Positions 33,232-41,641 of a stretch of 64,000 nt of DNA are shown piece by piece. How positions within the stretch are numbered: the first letter of the stretch is position 1; the number at the start of each line of letters is the position of its first letter. Position numbers and translations under genes: made by a program. The notes beneath the pieces were generated by a model. That model was not told the origin of the DNA, searched no databases, and saw only the letters and a list, made by a program, of their open reading frames with translations. The stretch is from Streptomyces parvus (lineage in GTDB: Bacteria > Actinomycetota > Actinomycetes > Streptomycetales > Streptomycetaceae). Where the stretch lies: the NCBI RefSeq assembly GCF_032121415.1, contig NZ_CP135079.1, positions 6,758,001 to 6,822,000 of the forward strand, read 5' to 3'.

Positions 33232-34068
33232 ATGCCCGCACTGGGTAAGCACCGTCGTCCCAAGTCCATCTCGCTCGGCCGCGGCCTCGCCGCCGTGACC
33301 ACCGGTGGAGCCGTTCTCGCCCTCCCGGTGATCGGTGCCACCAGCGCCTTCGCCGCTCCTGCCCCCGCCGCCGCGGCGCAGGCCGTGGCGCCCGCCGCGG
33401 TGGTCGCCCAGGCGAATCCCGCCGCGAAGGCCGCCCCCGCCAAGCATTCCGTGATGGCCGGCGAAACGCTTTCCAAGATCGCTCGCGAGCATTCCGTCAG
33501 CGGCGGCTGGAAGAAGCTGTACGAAGGAAACCGGAAGATCATCGGATCGAATCCCGATCTCATTCACCCGGGTATCAAGCTGGACATCGGAGTCACGTCC
33601 GATGCCTCGTCGGACGGTAAGACCTCCAAGGCTTCTCCGTCCGCCGCGCGCGGCGCTTCGGCGGACCGCGCCGACCGTTCGGAGCGCATCAACGCCGCCC
33701 CCGTGGCAAAGGCCGCTCCGGCCGCCGAGAAGAAGGTCGTCACCTACACGAACGACCTCGACGGCTGGATCCGGGAATCGCTGGCGATCATGGCGGAGCA
33801 GGGCATCCCCGGCACCTACGAGGGCATCCACCGCAACATCATGCGCGAGTCCTCCGGCAACCCGGCCGCCATCAACAACTGGGACTCCAACGCGGTCAAG
33901 GGCACCCCGTCCAAGGGGCTGCTCCAGGTCATCGACCCGACGTTCCAGGCCTACCACGTGCCCGGCACCTCGACCGACAGCTACGACCCGGTCGCCAACA
34001 TCACGGCCGCGTGCAACTACGCGGCGGACCGCTACGGCTCGATCGACAACGTCTTCGGCGCCTACTGA
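33232..34068 (+). CDS. Secreted LysM + lytic transglycosylase-like hydrolase (Swl-type)
   Basis: 278 aa. Long N-terminal signal peptide (to A-F-A-A-P near residue 42), one LysM peptidoglycan-binding domain (~72-120: KHSVMAGETLSKIAREHSV, NPDLIHPGIKLDIG), an Ala/Ser linker, and a C-terminal transglycosylase-like domain (~172-278) with the likely catalytic Glu in NIMRESSGNPAAINNWDSNA and SKGLLQVIDPTFQAY. AGAGGA lies ~7 nt before the ATG. Cuts peptidoglycan outside the cell during germination or growth, under c-di-AMP riboswitch control. Closed by a strong terminator. Confidence 0.92.
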   Translation: MPALGKHRRPKSISLGRGLAAVTTGGAVLALPVIGATSAFAAPAPAAAAQAVAPAAVVAQANPAAKAAPAKHSVMAGETLSKIAREHSVSGGWKKLYEGNRKIIGSNPDLIHPGIKLDIGVTSDASSDGKTSKASPSAARGASADRADRSERINAAPVAKAAPAAEKKVVTYTNDLDGWIRESLAIMAEQGIPGTYEGIHRNIMRESSGNPAAINNWDSNAVKGTPSKGLLQVIDPTFQAYHVPGTSTDSYDPVANITAACNYAADRYGSIDNVFGAY

Positions 34069-34087
34069 TCCCTGCGCGACCGCACAG

Positions 34088-34129
34088 CACGAAGGGGCCC
34101 CGGACCGCACGGTCCGGGGCCCCTTCGTG
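34088..34129 (+). terminator. Strong terminator after the cell-wall hydrolase
   Basis: A 19-bp perfect stem (34088-34106 with 34111-34129; CACGAAGGGGCCCCGGACC and its complement) and a 4-nt loop GCAC, starting 20 bp after the stop. Confidence 0.85.
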
Positions 34130-34227
34130 GTCCCGGGGTGTCGCCGGGAAGTTACCCCCGAGTTTCTCGTGTACTTACCTCGCGAACCGCAGGAGAACCT
34201 GTTGCACTCTGCGGAGAGTGAGGGACG

Positions 34228-34653
34228 TCACATGAACGACAATGACATGCAGGACAGCGGGGCCAAGGGTGTTTCGCGTCGAAGATTCATCACTGGAACA
34301 GGTTCTTTTCTGGGAGCCGCGGCGATCGTCGGGCACGTCCCCCGGGAGGGCGTGACGACCACCGCACCGGCCCGGATCGCCCGGCCGATGTCGGCCAGGG
34401 CGTCATCGGGACGGATGTCGCCGGACGCCGTGTAGACCACCGCCCGGGGGCGGGAGGCCAGGACGGCGCCGATGCCGTCGGTGGCCGCGACCCCGAGCGG
34501 GTGCCCGAGACCGCCGAGTTCGCCCGCGTCGCGGCCGACCTTGGCGGGACCGTGCACGAGGACGGCGGCGAGCGTCAGTGCCGGAGGGGCCTCGACGGCG
34601 CGGACCGCCGCGCGGCCGACGTTGCCGGTACCCCAGACAACCGTGGGAATCAT
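34228..34653 (-). pseudogene. 5' fragment of NAD(P)-binding dihydrodipicolinate-reductase-like dehydrogenase
   Basis: Starts MIPTVVWGTGNVGRAAVRAV, a Rossmann fold, and continues GELGGLGHPLGVAATDGIGA, PRAVVYTASGD and RAGAVVVTPS up to about residue 103. The family should be ~350 aa, yet from there the frame reads antisense through the Tat-signal fragment and stops at 34228. The break lies between about 34331 and 34347. Both this gene and its convergent neighbour have lost their 3' portions, as expected from one deletion across two convergent genes. Confidence 0.7.
34231..34443 (+). pseudogene. 5' fragment of a Tat-exported protein, truncated by a deletion
   Basis: Begins with a good ribosome site (GAGGGACG) and ATG, and encodes a twin-arginine signal: SRRRFITGTGSFLGAAAIVG. 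After about residue 37 the sequence becomes the antisense of the leftward dehydrogenase fragment and loses any protein character, running to an accidental stop at 34443. Codon use in 34231-34335 is also less GC-biased than its neighbours. I read it as the first ~35 codons of a secreted enzyme whose remainder was deleted. Confidence 0.6.
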
Positions 34654-34773
34654 GCGCGGAGGGTAGCTCCGGGGCCTTGCACTTCCCAGAGTTGTGACCC
34701 CACCGAATCCCCGGGGCAAAGGGTGTTCCCGGGCCGGCGGGGGATCCGCCGGCCCGGGAGCCGGTCAGGTCGT

Positions 34774-37725
34774 TCAGCGCTTCGCGCGGGCGCCGTTCGG
34801 GGTGCCGGAGATCGTGAACTGCGAACCCGGCTCGATCAGCACATGGTCGTCGCGCGAGTCGGTGATCGTCACGTCGGTGAGCGTCGCATTGCCGCGTGCG
34901 CCGCCCATCGCGAGGATGCCGGAGCCGTTGTTGGACGAGTCGATCCGCACGTTCTGGATCTTGACGTCCGGCATCAGGCCGCCACCCGTCTTGAACTGGA
35001 TGCCGTCGTAGGTGGAGTCGACGATGTCCGTGTCGCGGATCGTGACTCCGGGGATCGGCAGATTCTGCGGGAAGAGGGTGATCGCACCGAACTCCTGGTC
35101 CTCGTTCCAGAAGGCTCCGCCGGTGCGGTACAGGCCGTTGTTGGCGATCAGCGTCTGCCCGGAGAAGGGCAGCGGATCGTGGTCGGTCGCCAGCATGATG
35201 GCCGGGTAGTTCATGGTGTCGGAGATCAGGTTGTTCTCGATCTTGTTGCCGTGACCGCCGTAGATCGCGATGCCGTTGGCGCGCCACGGGAGCTGGATGG
35301 TGTTGTTGCGGAAGCTGTTGTCGTGGCCGATGTCGACGGTCTGGTCCTTGACGTACTTGCTGGACCAGACGGCGAGCGCGTCGTCGCCGGTGTTGCGGAA
35401 CGATGAGTTGTAGACCGTGGAGTTCCGGGTGCCGTTGGCGAAGTTGATGCCGTCCGCGTACGTGTTGCGGATCCGCATGCCGGTGAACTCGACGCCGTCG
35501 CCCGGGTTCCACAGCTCCTGGATGTTGTCGAAGTCGCGGCCGGCCCAGACACCCACGTTGGCGTGCTCGATCCAGACATTGCTGATCTTCGTGTCCTTGC
35601 CGAACCGGCCGTTGAGCGCGACGCCGCCCTCGTGGTTGCCGTCACCGCCGCGGATCGTGCCCGAACCGAATATGGCGATGTCGGAGATTTGCGTGTTCTC
35701 GTCGATGTCGAAACCGAAGTTGCCCTCGTGCGGGTGGTTGATACCGCCCGCTTCATGCGGCGGGGTCAGCGTGTAGAGCTGGGAGTGCCACATGCCCGCG
35801 CCCCGGATCGTCACGTCCCGGATGCCGACCTGGTTCCACTGGCCCCGGTCGAGCGGGTCGTCGGTGAGGATCTTCTGCTCCTGGCGCCACTGGCCCGCCG
35901 GGATCCAGACGCAGTCGATCCGGCCGTTCTGGTTGGCCGTCACCGCGCGCTGGATGGCGGCCGTGTCGTCGAGCCCGTCGTTCGCCACCGCGCCGTACGT
36001 CGTGATGGAGACACAGCCGGACGGCTGCGAGGAGGGCGCCGCCACCTGCTCCAGGTCTATCAGGTCGATGATGTGGAAGGCGGCGTTGTCGCTCGCGTCG
36101 CGCTGGAGGCGGAACTCCGTTCCCGCCGGGTAGGTCTCGGTGAGCAGGGCGTGGGACTCGTCGAACAGCCGCCGCGCGTCGCCGCCCGGAGTGTTGGTGA
36201 GCCCCTCGGGGCTGTCGGTGTTCCCGTACAGCCAGCTGTGCTTCGAGGAGAGGCCGAGTTTGCGGACGAACTCGCCGTCGGCGTACAGGCTGATGGTCGC
36301 ATCGCGGCCGCCGCCGCCCGGCGCGTCCGGGATGGAGTTGCGGACGACGAGCGAGTTCGCCGGGGCGGTCGAGGTGAACTCCACGTAGTCACCGGTGGAG
36401 TTGAGCCGCACCGACTCGCGGCCGGAGGACTCGGTGGCGAAGTTGGTGTGCCCGAAGGTGCGTTCGGCGTCGGACTGGAGCAGTGTGCCCTTGTAGTCGG
36501 CCTTCTCCGCCTCCAGTTCGGTGTACGGGACGGCGGCGCCGCGTCCGACGACGATGGACCGGGCGAAGGTGTTGTTGGTCTCACTGGTCTCGGCGACCAG
36601 GTTCGTGGCGTCGGCGGTGGCGGTCAGGGTCGCGCCGCCGCTCGCCGCCGTCCAGCTGCCGCCGACCGTGACGTTCGCGGTCGCGCCCGCGGCGATGGCC
36701 GGGGTGGTGCCGTTGAGCGTGGTGGAACCGACGGTCAGCCGGGTGACCGTGCCCGCGTTCACCGCACTGGTGCCGCGGTTGTGCACCGCAACGGTGAAGG
36801 TGACCGCCGCGCCGACGGCCGGGTTGGCCGGGCTGGAGGTGATGGAGCGGGCCTCCAGGTCGGGGCCGGGGCTCTGACCGACCACGAGCGGGGAGGCGGT
36901 GGTGCGGCTGTTGTTGGTGTTGTCCGACTCGGCGACCGTGTCGGTCGGGTCCACCAGTGCCGAGACGGTGTACGCCCCCCGCGGCCGCTTGCCGACTTCG
37001 ACCGAGATCGGGGCCGAGGCCCCGGCCGCGAGGGGGCCGACCGGCGCGCTGCCCACGACCACGCCGCCCAGGCTCACATGGACGGCGGTCGCGGGGGAGG
37101 CGGCCGAGCCGGCGTTGCGGACGGTGCCCTCGACGGTGATGTCGTCCGTCTCGGACGGTGACGAGGGGCTCCAGGACAGCGCGCTGACGGTCAGGTCCGG
37201 GTTGGGAGCGGCCGTCCCGAAGACCTGGATCTCGGCGATCTGGGCGCCGGGAGCCTCGGTGTTGGAGAAGAACTTCAGCTGGAGGTCGGCGACCCGGCCG
37301 TCCACCGGGATGGTCACCGTGTTCCGGTTGGAGCCGGGGTTGAACACATAGCCGGCGCGGGTGCGCAGCGAGGTGAACGCAGTGCCGCCCTGCGCCCGGC
37401 CGAGCACTTGGATGTCCTGCGTGCGGGTGGCCCAGATCGGGTCCGGGTTGAGCTTGAGGACCACGGAGTCGAGGTCCGCGTCCGCGCCGAGCTTCACCGT
37501 CAGGTCGGCGGGGTGGCCGTTCGATTCCCAGTAGCTGTCGAGCCTGCCGTCGTTGGCGTTCGATGCCGGGTATCCGCCGTGCGATCCGCTGGCGGTGACG
37601 GTCTTGCCCCGCGCGAGGTCCGTGGCCTCAGCCGCGTTCGCGGTGACGGGCAGGAGCCCGGCGGAGATCAGTCCGGCTGCCAGCAGCCCGGCGACCGTCC
37701 GTCCGGTGAGTCGCTTCCATCTCAT
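34774..37725 (-). CDS. Secreted modular GH87-type alpha-1,3-glucanase (mutanase)
   Basis: 983 aa. Signal peptide (~1-31); F5/8C discoidin-like domain (~35-170); two CARDB domains (~176-283 and ~288-395, each with D-x-x-N-x-V-x-E-x-x-x-x-N-N); a CBM35-like domain (~400-560, ELEAEKADYKGTLLQSDAE); and a right-handed beta-helix (~570-980). Three aspartates, D758 (YADGINF), D781 and D782 (NTGDDALA), have the 23/24 spacing reported for the catalytic Asp trio of GH87 alpha-1,3-glucanase. Substrate: alpha-1,3-glucan, e.g. fungal wall or mutan. AGAGGTC precedes the ATG. Monocistronic, with an AT-rich promoter region at 37726-37850. Confidence 0.83.
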   Translation of the reverse strand: MRWKRLTGRTVAGLLAAGLISAGLLPVTANAAEATDLARGKTVTASGSHGGYPASNANDGRLDSYWESNGHPADLTVKLGADADLDSVVLKLNPDPIWATRTQDIQVLGRAQGGTAFTSLRTRAGYVFNPGSNRNTVTIPVDGRVADLQLKFFSNTEAPGAQIAEIQVFGTAAPNPDLTVSALSWSPSSPSETDDITVEGTVRNAGSAASPATAVHVSLGGVVVGSAPVGPLAAGASAPISVEVGKRPRGAYTVSALVDPTDTVAESDNTNNSRTTASPLVVGQSPGPDLEARSITSSPANPAVGAAVTFTVAVHNRGTSAVNAGTVTRLTVGSTTLNGTTPAIAAGATANVTVGGSWTAASGGATLTATADATNLVAETSETNNTFARSIVVGRGAAVPYTELEAEKADYKGTLLQSDAERTFGHTNFATESSGRESVRLNSTGDYVEFTSTAPANSLVVRNSIPDAPGGGGRDATISLYADGEFVRKLGLSSKHSWLYGNTDSPEGLTNTPGGDARRLFDESHALLTETYPAGTEFRLQRDASDNAAFHIIDLIDLEQVAAPSSQPSGCVSITTYGAVANDGLDDTAAIQRAVTANQNGRIDCVWIPAGQWRQEQKILTDDPLDRGQWNQVGIRDVTIRGAGMWHSQLYTLTPPHEAGGINHPHEGNFGFDIDENTQISDIAIFGSGTIRGGDGNHEGGVALNGRFGKDTKISNVWIEHANVGVWAGRDFDNIQELWNPGDGVEFTGMRIRNTYADGINFANGTRNSTVYNSSFRNTGDDALAVWSSKYVKDQTVDIGHDNSFRNNTIQLPWRANGIAIYGGHGNKIENNLISDTMNYPAIMLATDHDPLPFSGQTLIANNGLYRTGGAFWNEDQEFGAITLFPQNLPIPGVTIRDTDIVDSTYDGIQFKTGGGLMPDVKIQNVRIDSSNNGSGILAMGGARGNATLTDVTITDSRDDHVLIEPGSQFTISGTPNGARAKR

Positions 37726-37889
37726 GATGACCTCTGCTTCCACAATATTTGAGCCCACAAGTCAATCTTTTGCGGTCAGAGATTCACAGATTTCTGCGCC
37801 GTTTCGGATTTGTCAACGGTCTTCGCATGGCCATGTCATCCGGGCGCGTGACATGACGCGTTGTCAGGCAGCCGCCGACGAGAACCTGT

Positions 37890-38786
37890 TCAGCCCGCCG
37901 CCACGCCCCGGGCCAGCAGCAACGCCAGATCCACCGCCGCCGCGGCCACCGCTCCGGCCAGTGCCGCCTTGCGCCACCGGCGGCCGAGCGCCGGACCGGC
38001 GAGCGCCGCCGCCCCGGCCAGGGCGAGCGCCGCGGCACCCCCGGCGCCCACCGGTCCGGGCGGCCCGAGCGCCAGCACCGCCGTAGCGCCGAGGAGCGGC
38101 AGCGGCAGCAGCAGCCGGGTCCCCGTGTCGCCCAGCCGGTGCGGAAGGCCCCGGATCCCGGCCGCCCGGTCCGCCGCGATGTCCGGGAGCGTGTCGGCCA
38201 GATGCGCCGCGAACCCGAGCAGGGCCCCGGCCGCCACCGTCCACCACCGGGGTGCCGGCCCGCCGGGCAGGGAGAGGGTGACGGCGGCGGGCAGGGCGCC
38301 GAACCCGGCCGCGTACGGCAGCCAGGACAGGGCGGTCGCCTTGAGCCGCAGGTTGTAGAGCCAGGCGGCCGCGACCGCGGCAAGGTGCACCGTACCGGCG
38401 AGGAGCCCGCAGGCCAGCGAGAGCGGTACGCACAGGGCGAGCGCGGCCGTCGCCGCCGCCCACACCGCGCCCGCCCCGACCGTGCCGTCGGACGCGGGCT
38501 TCCCCCGGCGGCCCGCCCGGGCGTCACGCCGCGCGTCGTACGCGTCGTTGCACCAGCCCACCGAGAGCTGGCCGGTCAGCACGGCCGCCGTGACCAGCGT
38601 GGAACGGGGACCGCCGAGGCCGGAGCCGAGGGCGAGGGCGCAGGCGAGCGCGGTCACCGCGAGCGCGGGCCCGGGGTGACACGCGAGCGCGAGCCCCATG
38701 ACCCGGCCACCCCGCTGCCCGGCACCGGCCGGAGCGACGTCGACCGGAACGGAACCCGCCGGGTCCACCCTCTCCATGGCGTCCAT
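37890..38786 (-). CDS. UbiA-family prenyltransferase
   Basis: 298 aa, about eight membrane helices. Both Asp-rich motifs are present: N-D-A-Y-D-A-R-R-D and D-T-L-P-D-I-A-A-D, which bind Mg-prenyl diphosphate. The TACGAT element 6 nt before the ATG at 38786, with no Shine-Dalgarno, suggests leaderless translation. Transfers a prenyl chain to an aromatic or polar acceptor in the membrane. It is divergent from a type III PKS operon by 118 bp, so the acceptor may be the PKS-derived phenol (inference). Confidence 0.88.
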   Translation of the reverse strand: MDAMERVDPAGSVPVDVAPAGAGQRGGRVMGLALACHPGPALAVTALACALALGSGLGGPRSTLVTAAVLTGQLSVGWCNDAYDARRDARAGRRGKPASDGTVGAGAVWAAATAALALCVPLSLACGLLAGTVHLAAVAAAWLYNLRLKATALSWLPYAAGFGALPAAVTLSLPGGPAPRWWTVAAGALLGFAAHLADTLPDIAADRAAGIRGLPHRLGDTGTRLLLPLPLLGATAVLALGPPGPVGAGGAAALALAGAAALAGPALGRRWRKAALAGAVAAAAVDLALLLARGVAAG

Positions 38787-38904
38787 CGGGCGATCGTAGG
38801 GGGCTGTCGCCCCGTCAATGCCACGACCGGGCGGGTCTTTTGCGCCGTTTCGCACCACCTTGTGGGCAGGATGGGGGCATGACGCCACCGAAGCAGGAGG
38901 CAGG

Positions 38905-39957
38905 ATGACCCGCATCGCCGCGGTGCACGGGGCTCTGCCGTCGCACCGCCACACCCAGCGCGAGGTCACCGACATGGTGGCCCGGACCTGCCTGCCGCCC
39001 GGTGCCGACCGCCGCGTCCTCGACCGGCTCCACGAGAACGCCCGGGTCCGCAGCCGGCACACCGTGCTGCCGCTGGACGGCTACGGCGACCTCGACGGCT
39101 TCGGTCCGTCCAACGACGTGTTCATCCGGTCCGCCGTCGACCTCGGCGCCCAGGCCGTACGCGGCGCGCTGCGGGCGGCGGGACTGCGCCCCTCCGACGT
39201 CGACCTGCTGATGTTCACCTCCGTCACGGGCATCGCGACCCCCTCGATCGATGCCCGGCTCGTCACCCGGCTCGGGATGCGGTCCGACGTCAAACGGCTG
39301 CCCGTCTTCGGCCTCGGCTGCGTCGCCGGAGCCGCCGGAACGGCGCGGCTGCACGACTACCTCCTCGGCCGTCCCGACGACGTGGCCGTGCTCCTGTCGG
39401 TCGAACTCTGCTCCCTCACCTTCCAGCGCCACGACGTCTCGCCCGCCAACCTCGTGGCGACCGCGCTGTTCGGGGACGGAGCGGCCGCCGTCGTCGCCCT
39501 CGGCGCGCGCCGGGCCGTCGCCGGGCCCGAGATCGTGGCCACCCGCAGCCGGATGTACCCGGACACCGAGCACGTCATGGGCTGGGACATCGGCTCCACC
39601 GGCTTCCGCGTCGTCCTCGATCCGGGCGTGCCCGACGTCGTACGCCACTATCTCGCCGACGACGTACGGGAGTTCCTCGGCGAACACGGCCTCAAACCGA
39701 AGGACATCGCCCACTGGGTCTGCCACCCGGGCGGCCCCAAGGTCCTGGAGGCGGTGACCGAGGTCCTCGACCTGCGCGACGGGGCGCTCGACGTCACCTG
39801 GCGCTCGCTGGCCGACATCGGCAACCTGTCCTCGTCCTCGGTCCTGCACGTCCTGCGGGACACCATCGAACAGCGCCGGCCGGAGCCGGGCACCCCCGGA
39901 CTGCTGCTCGCCATGGGCCCGGGGTTCTGCTGCGAACTGGTGCTGCTGCGCTGGTAG
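38905..39957 (+). CDS. srsA: Type III polyketide synthase (alkylresorcinol synthase-like)
   Basis: 350 aa thiolase-fold chalcone-synthase-like enzyme. Catalytic triad C139 (FGLGCVAGAAG), H274 (WVCHPGGPK) and N307 (IGNLSSSS) all present. It condenses an acyl-CoA starter with malonyl-type extenders to a phenolic or pyrone product. Followed at 13 bp by an isoprenylcysteine-methyltransferase-like gene and then an FAD oxygenase, the order of the Streptomyces griseus srsABC operon for alkylresorcinols and their methyl ethers/quinones. GCAGGAGGCAGG precedes the ATG. Product identity is inferred from synteny. Confidence 0.88.
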   Translation: MTRIAAVHGALPSHRHTQREVTDMVARTCLPPGADRRVLDRLHENARVRSRHTVLPLDGYGDLDGFGPSNDVFIRSAVDLGAQAVRGALRAAGLRPSDVDLLMFTSVTGIATPSIDARLVTRLGMRSDVKRLPVFGLGCVAGAAGTARLHDYLLGRPDDVAVLLSVELCSLTFQRHDVSPANLVATALFGDGAAAVVALGARRAVAGPEIVATRSRMYPDTEHVMGWDIGSTGFRVVLDPGVPDVVRHYLADDVREFLGEHGLKPKDIAHWVCHPGGPKVLEAVTEVLDLRDGALDVTWRSLADIGNLSSSSVLHVLRDTIEQRRPEPGTPGLLLAMGPGFCCELVLLRW

Positions 39958-39970
39958 GAAGGAACGGTCC

Positions 39971-40498
39971 ATGACCTGGTACACCGCCCTCGTGCTCGCC
40001 GTCGCCGCCGAGCGCCTCGCCGAGCTCGTGGTGGCCCGCCGCAACGCCCGCTGGAGCCTCGCCCGCGGCGGCACCGAATCGGGCCGGGGACACTATCCGG
40101 CGATGGTCGCGCTGCACACCGTGCTCCTGGCCGGCTGCGTGGCGGAAGCCCGGTTCGCCGAACGTCCCTTCCCGCCCGTCCTCGGCTGGGTCATGGTCGC
40201 CGTCGTCGTGGCCGCGCAAGCGCTGCGCTGGTGGTGCATCCGTACGCTCGGCCCCCGTTGGAACACCCGCGTCATCGTGGTCCCCGGCCTGCCCCGGGTC
40301 ACCGGCGGCCCCTACCGGTGGCTGAGCCACCCCAACTACGTCGCCGTCGCCGCCGAAGGCCTCGCGCTGCCCCTGGTCCACGGGGCGTGGGTGACCGCCC
40401 TGGTGTTCACCGCCCTCAACGCCGCGCTCATGGTCGTACGGATCCGCTGCGAGGACGGGGCACTGGCCCGCCTCCCGTCCGTGGAGGCGCGGGCGTGA
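39971..40498 (+). CDS. srsB: ICMT-type membrane O-methyltransferase
   Basis: 175 aa, four or five membrane helices, isoprenylcysteine carboxyl methyltransferase family: RWWCIRTLGPRWNTRVIVVP, GPYRWLSHPNYVAVAAEGLA. SrsB in S. griseus methylates alkylresorcinols. AAGGAACGG lies before the ATG, and the last codons overlap the next start (GTGA). Acts in the membrane, suiting a lipid phenol substrate. Confidence 0.85.
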   Translation: MTWYTALVLAVAAERLAELVVARRNARWSLARGGTESGRGHYPAMVALHTVLLAGCVAEARFAERPFPPVLGWVMVAVVVAAQALRWWCIRTLGPRWNTRVIVVPGLPRVTGGPYRWLSHPNYVAVAAEGLALPLVHGAWVTALVFTALNAALMVVRIRCEDGALARLPSVEARA

Positions 40499-41511
40499 TC
40501 GACGTCCTGGTCGCGGGCGGCGGACCGGCCGGAATGGCCGCCGCGATCCGGGCCGCCTCCGCGGGCCTGGAAGCGGTGGTGGTCGAGCCGCGCACCACCC
40601 CCGTCGACAAGGCGTGCGGCGAGGGCATCATGCCCGGCGGCGTCGCGGCCCTGCGCGACCTCGGCGTCCGCGTCACGGGCCACGAGCTGCGCGGCATCCG
40701 CTACACCGACGGCCGACGCAGCGCGGAAGCGGCTTTCCGGGGCGGCCCGGGCGCGGGCGTCCGCCGCACCGAACTCCACGCTGCCCTGCACGGACGCGCC
40801 GCCGCCCTCGGCGTCCGCGTCCTCGCCGGCAAGGTGGGGGAGATCCGGCAGGACGAGCACACCGTCACCGCCGCCGGACTCACCGCACGCTGGCTCATCG
40901 CCGCCGACGGGCTCCACTCGCCGCTGCGCCGCGCCCTGGGCCTCGACCACCCGGTCCCCGGCCCCGGACGCTACGGGCTGCGCCGCCACTACCCGCTCGC
41001 CCCCTGGACGGACCACGTCGAGGTGCACTGGTCCCGGCACGGCGAGGCATATGTGACCCCGGTCGGCGAGCGCCTGGTGGGCGTGGCCGTCCTGAGCCGC
41101 GACCGCCGCCCCTACGACCAGCACCTGGCCGCCTTCCCCGCCCTCGCGGCCCGGCTCGCGGACGGCCCGGGGGCCACGCCCGTACGCGGGGCAGGTCCGC
41201 TGCGTCAGCGGGCGCTGGGCCGACGGGCCGGGCGCGTCCTGCTGGTCGGCGACGCCGCGGGGTACGTGGACGCCCTCACCGGGGAGGGCATCGCCCTCGC
41301 GGTCGCCACGGCGACGACCGCGGTCGACTGCCTGAGCGCCGGGCGGCCCGAGGACTACCCCCGCCAGTGGGCCCGGGCCACCCGGCGCTACCGCATGCTC
41401 ACCGCGGCCCTGCTCAGCGCAGCGGGCCACCCGTCCTCGGGCCGGCTGATCGTCGCCGCGGCCCACCGGGCGCCCGCCGTCTTCCGCACCGCGGTCCGCG
41501 CGCTCCAGTGA
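40495..41511 (+). CDS. srsC: FAD-dependent monooxygenase / geranylgeranyl-reductase-like (SrsC-type)
   Basis: 338 aa. Dinucleotide fold VLVAGGGPAGMAAAIRAASA at the N-terminus, an ACGEGIMPGGVAALRDLGV segment typical of the geranylgeranyl reductase branch, and FAD motif LLVGDAAGYVDALTGEGIA. GTG start overlapping the srsB stop. In srs operons the equivalent hydroxylates the resorcinol ring, giving hydroquinones/quinones. Reduction of a prenyl chain is an alternative, given the UbiA neighbour. Confidence 0.85.
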   Translation: MIDVLVAGGGPAGMAAAIRAASAGLEAVVVEPRTTPVDKACGEGIMPGGVAALRDLGVRVTGHELRGIRYTDGRRSAEAAFRGGPGAGVRRTELHAALHGRAAALGVRVLAGKVGEIRQDEHTVTAAGLTARWLIAADGLHSPLRRALGLDHPVPGPGRYGLRRHYPLAPWTDHVEVHWSRHGEAYVTPVGERLVGVAVLSRDRRPYDQHLAAFPALAARLADGPGATPVRGAGPLRQRALGRRAGRVLLVGDAAGYVDALTGEGIALAVATATTAVDCLSAGRPEDYPRQWARATRRYRMLTAALLSAAGHPSSGRLIVAAAHRAPAVFRTAVRALQ

Positions 41512-41641
41512 GTCCCCGGCGGCGTGTACGGCAGGACGTCCGCCTCGAATGGCAAGGTCCCCGGTTCCGGCCTAACGTCGGTCGGGTGAACACCCGCGCT
41601 CACGCGGGGCACTGCCCTCGGCACGAGAGACGAACTCCACC

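Noticed and set aside
34403-35512. 369-codon minus-strand frame across the glucanase 3' end and deletion scar
   Set aside because: Shadow of the glucanase frame; composition dominated by Arg, His and Pro.
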